In this document: positions 35,073 through 43,428 of the stretch, in pieces
How positions within the stretch are numbered: position 1 is the first letter of the stretch
Layout: each line of letters starts with the position of its first letter
From: Cryobacterium mannosilyticum
Lineage (GTDB): Bacteria; Actinomycetota; Actinomycetes; Actinomycetales; Microbacteriaceae
Direction of reading: 5' to 3'
DNA length: 64,000 bases
NCBI RefSeq assembly: GCF_004402705.1
Contig: NZ_SOFM01000006.1
Span: 7,584-71,583 of the forward strand
Made by a program: the position numbers and the translations under genes
The notes under the pieces: generated by a model
The model's input: only the letters and a program-made list of their open reading frames with translations
What the model was told of the DNA's origin: nothing
Databases searched by the model: none

Positions 35073-36455
35073 CTACAGTGCGGCGATCGCGTCGTCGATG
35101 ACCGAGAGGGCATCGGCGAGCAGGGCGTCGGTCACGGCGAGGCTCGGCAGGAAACGGAGCACGTTGCCGTAGGTGCCGGCGGTGAGCAGCAGCACGCCGT
35201 GCTGCGCGGCGTAGGCGGCGATCGAGGCGACAGCGGCCGCGTTGGGCTCCTTGCTGGTGTCCCCGGTGCCGGGCTGAACGAGCTCGATCGCGATCATGGC
35301 GCCGCGTCCGCGGATGTCGCCGATGATGTCGTACTTCTCCTGGAGCGCGCCGAGACCCGCACGCAGCGTCTTCTCGATCCGGGCGCCCTCGGCGAGCAGG
35401 TCGTTGTTCTCGATCGACTCGAAGACCGCGATGGCCGCGGCGCAGGAGACAGGGTTGCCGCCGAACGTTCCGCCGAGGCCGCCGGGCTGGGACGCATCCA
35501 TGATCTCGGCGCGACCGGTGACGGCGGCCAGCGGCATGCCGCCGGCGATGCCCTTGGCGGTGAGCACGAGGTCGGGGGTCCAGCCGAAGTGCTCACTGGC
35601 GTAGTACCTGCCCGTGCGGGCCATGCCGCTCTGGATCTCGTCGGCGATCATGACGACACCGTTCTTCGTGCACCATTCCTGCAGGGCGGTGAAATAGCCG
35701 TCGGCCGGGACCATGAAGCCACCCTCGCCCTGGATCGGCTCGACCACGAGGCAGGCCAGGTCGGTCGGGCCGACGACCTTCTCGAGGTAGGTGATCGTGC
35801 GGTTGGCGGCATCCGCGCCGCTGAGGCCGTCGTGGTACGGGTAGGAACTGGGTGCGTGGTAGACGTCGCTGGCGAGCGGGCCGTAGCCGGTCGCGTAGGG
35901 CATCGCCTTGTAGTTCATCGCCATGGTGAGCACGGTGCGGCCGTGGTACGCGTGGTCGAGCACGGCGACGGCGCGTCGGCCGGTGTACTTGCGGGCGATC
36001 TTCACGCCGTTCTCCACGGCCTCGGCGCCGGAGTTGATCAGCACCGACTTCTTCGGGAAATCGCCGGGGGTGTGCGCGGCGAGCAGTTCGCAGACGCGGA
36101 CGTACTCCTCGTAGGGCGTGATCGTGAACAGGGTGTGGATGAAGTCCTGGGTCTGGGCGACGGCGGCCGCGACGACGCTCGTCTCGGTGTGGCCGATCGT
36201 GGTCACGCCGATGCCGGCGCCGAGGTCGATGAACTGGTTGCCGTCGACGTCGACGATGATCGCCCCGTTCGCCTTGGCGATGTAGACGGGGAGCGCGCTG
36301 CTCACGCCGCCCGACACGGTGGCCAGGCGTCGCTGCTGCAGTTCGGTGGAGCGCGGCCCGGGAATCGCGGTCACGATCTTGCGTTCCTGCGTCACCGTGT
36401 AGACCGGTGCGGCGGAAGTGGACGGGGTAGTCGAGGGCGTCAGCGTGTCAGTCAT
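35073..36455 (-). CDS. gabT: 4-aminobutyrate aminotransferase (paralog 1)
   Basis: 460 residues. Class III transaminase converting GABA and 2-oxoglutarate to succinate semialdehyde and glutamate. Motifs: NSGAEAVENGVKIARKYTGR, VVEPIQGEGGF, MIADEIQSGMARTG and the PLP lysine TAKGIAGGMPLAA. TAAACT lies 9 nt before the ATG. Operon with asparaginase. No succinate-semialdehyde dehydrogenase is in the window. Clearly paralogous to the gene at 37167-38504. Confidence 0.93.
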   Translation of the reverse strand: MTDTLTPSTTPSTSAAPVYTVTQERKIVTAIPGPRSTELQQRRLATVSGGVSSALPVYIAKANGAIIVDVDGNQFIDLGAGIGVTTIGHTETSVVAAAVAQTQDFIHTLFTITPYEEYVRVCELLAAHTPGDFPKKSVLINSGAEAVENGVKIARKYTGRRAVAVLDHAYHGRTVLTMAMNYKAMPYATGYGPLASDVYHAPSSYPYHDGLSGADAANRTITYLEKVVGPTDLACLVVEPIQGEGGFMVPADGYFTALQEWCTKNGVVMIADEIQSGMARTGRYYASEHFGWTPDLVLTAKGIAGGMPLAAVTGRAEIMDASQPGGLGGTFGGNPVSCAAAIAVFESIENNDLLAEGARIEKTLRAGLGALQEKYDIIGDIRGRGAMIAIELVQPGTGDTSKEPNAAAVASIAAYAAQHGVLLLTAGTYGNVLRFLPSLAVTDALLADALSVIDDAIAAL

Positions 36456-36546
36456 GATGCAACCAGTTTACCGACCAGCCCGGCGCGCGCGGCGGCGATT
36501 TGCTGCGAGAATCGGTTCCTGCAGCCGCGGACCCGAAGGAGATGCC

Positions 36547-37023
36547 ATGAATGGTGAGCACCGCTATGCCGTGACGGTCGCCTGGACCGGGAACCGGGGC
36601 ACCGGCACCAGCGACTACCGGGAGTACGGCCGGGAACACACGATCACCGCGACCGGCAAGGTGCCGATCGAGGCATCCGCCGATCGCAGCTTCCACGGCA
36701 ACGCCGACCGGTGGAACCCGGAGGAACTGCTGCTGGCGGCGCTCAGCGAATGCCACCTGATGTCCTACCTGCACGTCGCCGTGCGGCACGGGGTCGTCGT
36801 GGTCGGCTACACCGACGACGCGACCGGCACCATGGTGCAGACGAAGGATGGCGGTGGTCACTTCACCGAGGCCGTCCTCCGCCCCAGGGTGACCGTGCGG
36901 GACCCCGGCCAGATCGACCTGGCCCAGAGCCTGCACGCGGAGGCGGCGAGTCTCTGTTTCATCGCGGCATCCGTCAACTTCCCGGTCCGCCACGCCCCGC
37001 AGGCCGTCGCCGCCTCACGGTGA
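36547..37023 (+). CDS. OsmC family peroxiredoxin-like protein
   Basis: 158 residues. OsmC/Ohr proteins reduce organic peroxides using two cysteines. Here Cys in LSECHLMSYLHVAV and Cys in EAASLCFIAASVNFPV occupy the expected helix positions. The start at 36547 follows an AAGGAG site; the frame is open further upstream without a site. Sits between two gabT paralogs, divergent from one and convergent with the other. Confidence 0.9.
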   Translation: MNGEHRYAVTVAWTGNRGTGTSDYREYGREHTITATGKVPIEASADRSFHGNADRWNPEELLLAALSECHLMSYLHVAVRHGVVVVGYTDDATGTMVQTKDGGGHFTEAVLRPRVTVRDPGQIDLAQSLHAEAASLCFIAASVNFPVRHAPQAVAASR

Positions 37024-37099
37024 TCGGGCCAGTCGAGATCACCGTCCGCGGTCTCGACAGGCTCGACCACCGTCCGCGGCGCCTGCTCACGGCGCAGTT

Positions 37100-37150
37100 C
37101 CGGGTGCCGCGCCCCGACGCCGCACCCCGGGTGCCGCGCCCCGACGCCGC
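37100..37150 (+). repeat. Two 24-bp direct repeats, 27-bp period, downstream of the OsmC gene
   Basis: Identical 24-base units at 37100-37123 and 37127-37150, beginning CCGGGTGCCGCG. Just upstream, 37040-37078 contains a TCTCGACAGGCTCGACCA motif of a kind I associate with dispersed intergenic repeats of Microbacteriaceae, plus a duplicated CACCGTCCGCGG. No gene is supported in this 143-bp gap. Confidence 0.6.
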
Positions 37151-37166
37151 GCCGAGACCTGCCGCG

Positions 37167-38504
37167 TTAGGAGCCCGAGAGGGCCGTGAGGGTCTCCTCG
37201 ATGACGCTCATCGCGTCGTCGATGAGCGCCTCGGAGATGACGACCGACGGCATGATGCGCAGCACGGAGTCCCAGCTGCCGGCATCCAGCACGATCACGC
37301 CGTTGGTGGTCGCGTGCTTGATGATCGCGGTGAGCGCCTCGGGGTACGGCGTGGTCGTGCCGGGGTGCACGAGCTCGACGCCGAACATGGCGCCCTTTCC
37401 GCGCACGTCGCCGACGACCGGGAACCTTTCGGTCCAGTCGCCGATGCGGGCCCAGAGGGCCTTCTCGACGCGCTTCGCCTCGCCGAGCAGGTCATCGCGC
37501 TCGATCAGGTCGAACACGGCCAGGGCGGCGGCGGTGGAGACGGGGTTGCCGCCGAAGGTGCCGCCGATGCCGCCGGGCTGCACGGAGTCCATGATGTCGG
37601 CGCGGCCGGTGACCGCGGCGAGCGGGAAACCGCCCGCGATCCCCTTGGCGGTGGTGACCAGGTCGGGGATGACGTCGTGGTGCTCGATCGAGTACCAGGT
37701 TCCCGTGCGGGCGATTCCGGCCTGGATCTCATCGGCGACGAGCACGATCCCGTTGTCGGTGCAGAACTCGCGGATCCGCTTGAAGTAGCCGGGAGCGGGG
37801 ATGACGATGCCGCCGTCGCCCTGGATCGGCTCCACGAAGAACGCGGCGATCTCGGTGGCGCCGATGTGGGTCGTGATGTAGTCGATGGTCTTCTCGGCGG
37901 CTTCCTCGCCGGTCAGTCCGTCGCGGTACGGGTAGCTCGTGGGCACGCTGTAGATCTCACCGGGGAAGGGGCCCATCCCGGCGCGCTCCGGCCAGGGGCG
38001 GTAGGTCATCGCCATGGTCAGGTTGGTGCGGCCATGGAAGGCGTGGTCGAGGGCGACGATCGCGCGGCGGCCGGTGAACTTGCGGGCGATCTTGACCGCG
38101 TTCTCGACGGCCTCGGCACCGGTGTTCACCAGCACGGAGCGTTTCTCGAAGTCGCCGGGGGTGATCTCGGCGAGCTTCTCGGCGACGGCGACGTAGTTCT
38201 CGTACGGGGTGACGGTGAACAGGGTGTGGGTGAGCTTCGCGGCCTGGGCGGCGGCCGCGGCGGCCACCTCGGTGTTGGCGTGGCCGATGGTCGTCACGCC
38301 GATGCCGCAACCCAGGTCGATGATCTGGTTGCCGTCGACGTCGACGAGGATCGCGCCGGCCCCGTGGTCCATGTAGATATTGGCGAGGGTGCCCGCGCCG
38401 CGGGACACCGAGCGCAGGCGACGTTCCTGCAGCTCGATCGATTTGGGGCCCGGGAGGGCGGTGACGAGTTTGCGTTCTTGGGGGACCGAATACTGGGCAG
38501 ACAT
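37167..38504 (-). CDS. gabT: 4-aminobutyrate aminotransferase (paralog 2)
   Basis: 445 residues. Same family and motif set as the other copy: NTGAEAVENAVKIARKFTGR, FVEPIQGDGGIVIPAPGYF, LVADEIQAGIARTG and PLP lysine TAKGIAGGFPLAA. Both proteins share the ERKxVTAxPGP N-terminal motif, so duplication within this lineage is likely. Leaderless-type -10 at 38511-38516. Which paralog prefers GABA and which another omega-amine cannot be read from sequence. Confidence 0.92.
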   Translation of the reverse strand: MSAQYSVPQERKLVTALPGPKSIELQERRLRSVSRGAGTLANIYMDHGAGAILVDVDGNQIIDLGCGIGVTTIGHANTEVAAAAAAQAAKLTHTLFTVTPYENYVAVAEKLAEITPGDFEKRSVLVNTGAEAVENAVKIARKFTGRRAIVALDHAFHGRTNLTMAMTYRPWPERAGMGPFPGEIYSVPTSYPYRDGLTGEEAAEKTIDYITTHIGATEIAAFFVEPIQGDGGIVIPAPGYFKRIREFCTDNGIVLVADEIQAGIARTGTWYSIEHHDVIPDLVTTAKGIAGGFPLAAVTGRADIMDSVQPGGIGGTFGGNPVSTAAALAVFDLIERDDLLGEAKRVEKALWARIGDWTERFPVVGDVRGKGAMFGVELVHPGTTTPYPEALTAIIKHATTNGVIVLDAGSWDSVLRIMPSVVISEALIDDAMSVIEETLTALSGS

Positions 38505-38510
38505 GCCCCC

Positions 38511-38516
38511 AGCTTA
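38511..38516 (-). promoter_or_regulatory. Putative -10 TAAGCT (leaderless) of gabT paralog 2
   Basis: Minus strand: TAAGCT, GGGGGC, ATG at 38504; 6-nt spacing. Confidence 0.5.
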
Positions 38517-38567
38517 GGTTGCGCCGGTTTCCGCCGTGTTTCGGATGCCCCGCACGCGCTGGACGAG

Positions 38568-39362
38568 CTAGACGCGTTCGCGCGGGAACACGCGATCGGC
38601 CAGTTTCTGCAGGGTTCCTGAAGGCGGCGATTCGTTGTACTTCCCGGCCAGCTCCTGCCCGGACAACGCGTGGATCGCGGCCATGATCTCGTCGGTGGCG
38701 CCGCGCCTGGCCTTGCCGGATTCCGCCGAGCCGTGACGGCTCAGGTCGATCGGTGTGCCGAAGGTGACGGTGACCTTGCGGATGCGCGGGAACTTCGCCC
38801 CGACGGGCTGGATCTCCTGGGTGCCGACCAGCCCGACCGGTACGACGACCGCCCCGGTGGTAAGCGCGAGCCAGGCGACGCCGGTGCGGCCCTTGTAGAG
38901 CCGGCCGTCAAGCGAGCGGGTGCCCTCAGGGTAGATGGCGAAGGCGCTGTCGGACTCCAGGATGTTCCGCCCGGCGTCGAGGGCGTCCTGAGCGGCCTGC
39001 CCGGCGCCGCGTTCGACCCCGACCGCGCCGATCGAGGTGAAGAAGGTGCGGGAGACGAAACCCGTGATCCCGGTGCCGGTGAAGTAGGTGGACTTGGCCA
39101 GGAACTGCACCCGGCGCGGCGCGGACAGCGGGATCACGATGCTGTCGATGAAGGAGAGATGATTGCTGGCGAGGATGACCCGCCCCTGGCGCGGGATGTT
39201 CTCGCGACCGGTGATGGTCGGCCGGAAGACCAGGCGGGCGATCGGCGCCATGATGCCGTAGCCGAGGAAATAGACGAAGCCGGGGCGTTTCGTGGGCTCC
39301 GGCGTCGCCTCCGACGGGTCGGCGAGGGGTTCGTCCTGGGGTTCGACTTTGGCACCGGTCAC
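38568..39362 (-). CDS. 1-acyl-sn-glycerol-3-phosphate acyltransferase family protein
   Basis: 264 residues. PlsC-type acyltransferase making phosphatidic acid or a related acylated lipid at the membrane. Catalytic NHLSFIDS (H-x4-D) and the phosphate-binding PEGTRS are present, with one N-terminal hydrophobic segment (FVYFLGYGIMAPIARLVF). GTG start with TAGTGT 6 nt upstream. Divergent from dxr. Confidence 0.9.
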   Translation of the reverse strand: MTGAKVEPQDEPLADPSEATPEPTKRPGFVYFLGYGIMAPIARLVFRPTITGRENIPRQGRVILASNHLSFIDSIVIPLSAPRRVQFLAKSTYFTGTGITGFVSRTFFTSIGAVGVERGAGQAAQDALDAGRNILESDSAFAIYPEGTRSLDGRLYKGRTGVAWLALTTGAVVVPVGLVGTQEIQPVGAKFPRIRKVTVTFGTPIDLSRHGSAESGKARRGATDEIMAAIHALSGQELAGKYNESPPSGTLQKLADRVFPRERV

Positions 39363-39368
39363 CCGTCG

Positions 39369-39374
39369 ACACTA
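39369..39374 (-). promoter_or_regulatory. Putative -10 TAGTGT (leaderless) of the acyltransferase gene
   Basis: Minus strand: TAGTGT, CGACGG, GTG at 39362; 6-nt spacing. Confidence 0.45.
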
Positions 39375-39471
39375 CCGCCAGCGGCGCCGCACGCCGAAAG
39401 GACGCACCCGCAACGCCCGCGAATCGAGTGGACGGTGAGCGGGAAGTCCGGCCGATCCCCGACCGTGCACC

Positions 39472-39477
39472 TAGCAT
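39472..39477 (+). promoter_or_regulatory. Putative -10 TAGCAT (leaderless) of dxr
   Basis: TAGCAT, GGGAGG, GTG at 39484. The purine-rich hexamer abuts the GTG, too close to act as a normal ribosome site. Confidence 0.5.
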
Positions 39478-39483
39478 GGGAGG

Positions 39484-40566
39484 GTGCGAAGACGAGTAGT
39501 AATTCTCGGGTCCACCGGCTCGATCGGAACCCAGGCCCTCGATGTCATCAAGGCGAACCCGACCAGGTTCGAGGTGGTCGGGCTCTCCGCGGGCAGCAAC
39601 CGGGCGCTGCTCGAGCGCCAGGCCGCGGAGTTCGAGGTCGACGCGACCGCCCTCGGCGCCGACGAGGCCGAACAGCTGGTGCGGGATGTCGACGCCGACG
39701 TCGTGCTCAACGGCATCACCGGTTCGGTGGGCCTCGGCCCCACCCTCGCGGCGCTGTCCGCCGGCCGCACCCTCGCCCTGGCCAACAAGGAGTCGCTCAT
39801 CGTCGGCGGTGACCTGGTGAAGTCGCTGGCGGCACCCGGCCAGATCGTGCCGGTCGACTCCGAGCACTCGGCCATCGCGCAGGCGCTGCGCTCCGGCACC
39901 GCCGGCGAGGTGCGGCGCCTGGTGCTGACGGCATCCGGCGGGCCGTTCCGCGGCCGTCGCCGCGGCCAGCTGGCGGATGTCACGCCCGCGCAGGCGCTCG
40001 CCCACCCGACCTGGAACATGGGGCCGGTGGTGACCACGAACTCTGCCACGCTCGTGAACAAGGGCCTCGAGGTGATCGAGGCGCACCTGCTCTTCGACGT
40101 GGACTACGAACGCATCGACGTGGTCGTGCACCCGCAGTCGGTCGTGCACTCGATGGTCGAGTTCATCGACGGGTCGACGATCGCCCAGGCATCCCCGCCC
40201 GACATGCGCCTGCCGATCTCGCTCGGCCTGGACTGGCCGAACCGGGTGGCCGCGGTCGGGGCCCCGATCGACTGGACCGTCCCGCAGAACTGGACCTTCG
40301 AACCCCTCGACGATTCGGCGTTCCCCGCTGTCAACCTGGCCAAGCACGTCGGCCGGGCCGGCGGAACCTACCCGGCCGTCTTCAACGCGGCGAACGAGCA
40401 GGCCGTCGCGGCATTCCACGCCGGCGCCATCGGCTTCCTGGCCATTGTCGACACCATCCAGCGGGTCGTCGAGGCGCACGAGCAGGACGGCCCGCTCACC
40501 CGTGAGTCGCTCTCCGCCGCCGAGGACTGGGCCCGCGCTGCGGCGGACAAGCTCCTCGCCCGCTGA
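39484..40566 (+). CDS. dxr: 1-deoxy-D-xylulose 5-phosphate reductoisomerase
   Basis: 360 residues. Second step of the MEP isoprenoid pathway: rearranges and reduces DXP with NADPH. GSTGSIGTQALDVI binds NADPH. Metal and substrate residues lie in LANKESLIVGG, VDSEHSAIAQAL, ASGGPFRG and TWNMG. Shorter than E. coli Dxr (398 residues) mostly at the C-terminus. IspG of the same pathway is 8 kb downstream. Confidence 0.95.
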   Translation: MRRRVVILGSTGSIGTQALDVIKANPTRFEVVGLSAGSNRALLERQAAEFEVDATALGADEAEQLVRDVDADVVLNGITGSVGLGPTLAALSAGRTLALANKESLIVGGDLVKSLAAPGQIVPVDSEHSAIAQALRSGTAGEVRRLVLTASGGPFRGRRRGQLADVTPAQALAHPTWNMGPVVTTNSATLVNKGLEVIEAHLLFDVDYERIDVVVHPQSVVHSMVEFIDGSTIAQASPPDMRLPISLGLDWPNRVAAVGAPIDWTVPQNWTFEPLDDSAFPAVNLAKHVGRAGGTYPAVFNAANEQAVAAFHAGAIGFLAIVDTIQRVVEAHEQDGPLTRESLSAAEDWARAAADKLLAR

Positions 40567-40597
40567 CCCGCCCCGCCGGCGGGAGAGTGGGAGGACC

Positions 40598-41512
40598 TCA
40601 GCGGCGGTAGCTCTCCGCGCTGGTGGCGAGGGCATCCGCCCAGACAGTGGCCGACACCCCGAGCTCGCGCTGGGTCTCGGTGGAGTCGATCAGGTACGGC
40701 ACCGTGAACTGGTAGCTCGACGCCCAGATCTCGTGCATCATCGGGTTCACCATGCCGAGGGAACGAAGCAGCCACTGCGGATACGCGGCCACCTTGCCGT
40801 GCGTTCCGAACCGCCGGTTGACCTGGTCCGCGATCTCGATCCGGCTGGCGGCGGCGCTGGGAACGTGCCACAGCCGGCCCCACTCCCCGTCGTGGTCGGC
40901 GGCGGCGATCAGTGTGCTGACGATATCGGGCAGGTAGCTCCAGCTGTGCGGGAGGCCGGGCCTGCCGACGACGCGGGCGGTCTTCGACGCGAGGATCGAG
41001 GTGAAGAAGGTTTCGCCCAGGTGGGCCGTGCCGGTGGCTCCCGGACCGAAATAGTCACTCGCGCGCACCTCGACGCCGCGCAGCTCGCCGCGTCCGTGGG
41101 CCTCGCGCACCTTCCGCCAGCCCTCCTTCCGCACGAGGCCTTTGGCCTCCGTGGTCGTCTCCGGTGAGTGCTCGGTCATCGGGCCGGTCGGCGAGCCGTA
41201 GGGATACAGGTTCCCCATCACGACCAGGGCCGCGCCGGTGGCGGATGCCGCGTGGATCGCCGCGTCGATCATCGGCGGCCACTGGGTGGCCCAGTCGGTG
41301 TACGGCGGATTCGTGCAGAGGAAGATCGTCGCAGCACCGGCGGCGGCACGGGTGAACGCCTCCCGGTCGCCGGCGTTCAGTACGATCGCCGTGGCCCCCG
41401 CGGCCGCGGAGCCGGACCGGGTGCCAATGGTGACCCGGTCGCCGCGCGCGGCGAGGCGCTCGGCCAGAGGACGCCCGATCAGACCGGCACCGACGACGAG
41501 TTGGGCGGTCAT
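40598..41512 (-). CDS. NAD-dependent epimerase/dehydratase family protein
   Basis: 304 residues. Rossmann fold with LVVGAGLIGRPLAERLAARG at the N-terminus. MGNLYPYGSPTGPM sits at the SDR Tyr position, but without a clear YxxxK pair, so it is an atypical short-chain reductase or atypical epimerase. The start at 41512 has GGAGG upstream; the frame continues 26 codons further without support. Follows the lipoprotein gene by 16 bp on the same strand. Confidence 0.82.
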   Translation of the reverse strand: MTAQLVVGAGLIGRPLAERLAARGDRVTIGTRSGSAAAGATAIVLNAGDREAFTRAAAGAATIFLCTNPPYTDWATQWPPMIDAAIHAASATGAALVVMGNLYPYGSPTGPMTEHSPETTTEAKGLVRKEGWRKVREAHGRGELRGVEVRASDYFGPGATGTAHLGETFFTSILASKTARVVGRPGLPHSWSYLPDIVSTLIAAADHDGEWGRLWHVPSAAASRIEIADQVNRRFGTHGKVAAYPQWLLRSLGMVNPMMHEIWASSYQFTVPYLIDSTETQRELGVSATVWADALATSAESYRR

Positions 41513-41528
41513 GGCATCCTCCACGCGG

Positions 41529-41945
41529 TCAGTCGCCGCAATCGTCGTTCTTCTTGCACTTACCGTTGTCCTTGTTGCCGTCCTTGTCAACCGACGGTGA
41601 GTCCTCGGTCGGAGTGGGCGTCGGGGTGGGACGGCTGGCCTCGATCGCGTCAGTGAGGTCGCCGGTCACGAGGTTGATCGCGGACTGGATCTCGGCGGAC
41701 CGCGCGGCCGAAACCTGCCCGGCCGCGGCGGCGGTCAGCAGGTCGGCCTGCACGGCGGTGAGGGCGGACTGCGCTCCGGAGAAGTCGCCGGCTGCCGCGG
41801 CGGTGCTGACAGCGAGCACGCCGGACTGCAGTTTGTCGGCCGTCGGGGTCGCCAGGTCCGGCGATGCACTGGAGCAGGCGGTCAGGGTGGCGGCGACGAG
41901 GAGCGCGGCGACAACGCCGGCGGAGAGGCGGGAGCGGATGGTCAT
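41529..41945 (-). CDS. Small secreted lipoprotein of unknown function
   Basis: 138 residues. Signal peptide MTIRSRLSAGVVAALLVAAT with lipobox LTAC at residues 21-24. The mature part is mostly Ala-rich helix (about 35-105), then a Thr-Pro linker (RPTPTPTPTEDS) and a charged tail KKNDDCGD containing two further cysteines. Its ATG overlaps the kinase stop by 4 nt, so it is co-translated with the kinase and may be its outside partner. No family recognised. Confidence 0.8.
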   Translation of the reverse strand: MTIRSRLSAGVVAALLVAATLTACSSASPDLATPTADKLQSGVLAVSTAAAAGDFSGAQSALTAVQADLLTAAAAGQVSAARSAEIQSAINLVTGDLTDAIEASRPTPTPTPTEDSPSVDKDGNKDNGKCKKNDDCGD

Positions 41946-43333
41946 GGTCTGAGGCTTTCCTGGAGTTGCCGGAGGTGGGTGCCGAGGGTGCCGTCGACGG
42001 CCGGGTAGCTCGCGGGCGTGGCCGCCGGGGCGGCGAGACGGGGGGCGAACAGGATCGCGGCCAGGGCGACCAGCACCACGGCGACGGCGACGACCCCCAT
42101 CGTGCGGCGGGTAGGTCTCCGGCTCGAAGTCGAGGTCGACGGCGAGGCAGCGGGGGAGGGGCGGGTCAGGCCGGTTCGTCCGCGGGCGGGAAGGAACTCG
42201 GTCGGCGCGTCCGCCCGCACGGCCCTGGAATCCTCCGCGGAGGCGTCAGAGGTCGCGGAGGACGGTGTCGGCAGCAGGGCCGTCTTCTCCAGCCCGGCGG
42301 TCTGTTCGAGAAGGGCGGTCTTCTCCAGCCCGGCGGTCTGTTCGAGAAGGGCGGTCTTCTCCAGAAGGGCGGTCTTGTCGAGGGCCGCGGTCTTCTCCAG
42401 CAGCACGGTTGCTGCCGTGGGTTCGAGGAGTGCGGTCCCGTCGGCGTCGTCGAGCACTGAGTGCGCCGCGTCCGCGGCCGGTCCGGGCTCGGCCACGAGT
42501 GCCCGCAGGCGCACGGCGGCCTGCTCGGCGGTGAACCGCTCCTCGACGACCCGGTTGGTCATGCCGCCGAGCACTTCGGCCCAGCCGCTGCCGAGGAATT
42601 CGGGGATGACGGGGTCACGCGCCAGTCTGGCCATCGCGGATTCGATCGCCGGGCCGGGGAAGGCCCGCTCGCCGGTCAGACACTCGAGCAGGACGAGGCC
42701 GAGCGAGTAGACGTCGCTGGGCGGTCCGATCGGTTCGCCCAACGCCTGCTCGGGGCTGAGGTAGCCGGCGGTGCCGAGCAGCGCCCCCGTTTTCGTGAGG
42801 TGGGTGGCGTCGAACAGCCGGGCGATGCCGAAGTCGGCGAGTTTGGCGTGCATGCCCCGGCCGGGGAAACCGGACGGCGCGAGCAGCACGTTGGCCGGTT
42901 TGATGTCGCGGTGGATGATTCCCTGAGAGTGCACGTAATGCAGGGCCTCGCCCAGGTCGGCGCCGATCTCGGCGACCTCCGCCGGCAGCACCGGGCCGTC
43001 GTTGATCCGGCTGCGAAGGTCGCGCCCGTTGACGAACTCCATCACGATGAAGGTGCGGGGGACGCCCTCGATGACGGCGGTTCCGGCGTCGAACAGGGTG
43101 ACCAGGGCGAAGTGGTTCAGGCTCGCCAGCACGGCGACCTCGCCGCTCTGGCGCTCAGGGCCGGCGTCGTCGGCGGTGTCCATGCGGAAAAGCTTGACCG
43201 CCACGGTCCGCCCGAGCACGACATCCGTCGCCTCGTAGACGACTGCCATGCCGCCCGTTCCGATCAAACGGTCGATGCGGAACCGGTCGGCGAGTCGAAC
43301 GCCGATCGGGCTGGGAATGCGAGGCTCAGACAG
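41942..43333 (-). CDS. Membrane Ser/Thr protein kinase with threonine-repeat juxtamembrane segment
   Basis: 463 residues from a proposed CTG start. Hanks-type domain: IGTGGMAVVYEA, VAVKLF, IIHRDIKPANVLL, LADFGIARL and GTAGYLSPEQA; all catalytic residues present. Between kinase domain and membrane helix (VVAVAVVLVALAAILF) lie about seven TALLEK/TAGLEK-like hexapeptides. The CTG at 43333 stands 6 nt after a perfect AGGAGG. The only in-frame conventional start, GTG at 43372, lies upstream of that site and has none of its own. The extracellular tail is only about 30 residues. Operon with the lipoprotein and epimerase genes. Confidence 0.9.
   Translation of the reverse strand: MSEPRIPSPIGVRLADRFRIDRLIGTGGMAVVYEATDVVLGRTVAVKLFRMDTADDAGPERQSGEVAVLASLNHFALVTLFDAGTAVIEGVPRTFIVMEFVNGRDLRSRINDGPVLPAEVAEIGADLGEALHYVHSQGIIHRDIKPANVLLAPSGFPGRGMHAKLADFGIARLFDATHLTKTGALLGTAGYLSPEQALGEPIGPPSDVYSLGLVLLECLTGERAFPGPAIESAMARLARDPVIPEFLGSGWAEVLGGMTNRVVEERFTAEQAAVRLRALVAEPGPAADAAHSVLDDADGTALLEPTAATVLLEKTAALDKTALLEKTALLEQTAGLEKTALLEQTAGLEKTALLPTPSSATSDASAEDSRAVRADAPTEFLPARGRTGLTRPSPAASPSTSTSSRRPTRRTMGVVAVAVVLVALAAILFAPRLAAPAATPASYPAVDGTLGTHLRQLQESLRP
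42284..42409 (+). repeat. 18-bp tandem repeat array inside the kinase gene
   Basis: Seven degenerate 18-base units on the coding strand give six-residue repeats TALLEK, TALLEQ and TAGLEK. The two 36-base blocks 42284-42319 and 42320-42355 are identical, indicating recent duplication. Period 18 keeps the frame. Confidence 0.85.
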
Positions 43334-43416
43334 AGGGGTCCTCCTAGTAGGTCCAACGGTTAAGCAAACCACACCCTGGGCCGGGAACGGCCAGCGCCTT
43401 CGCAGCTTGAAGTGGG

Positions 43417-43422
43417 TAATCT
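43417..43422 (+). promoter_or_regulatory. Putative -10 TAATCT (leaderless) of the M50 protease gene
   Basis: TAATCT, ACGACT, GTG at 43429; 6-nt spacing and no ribosome site. Confidence 0.5.
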
Positions 43423-43428
43423 ACGACT

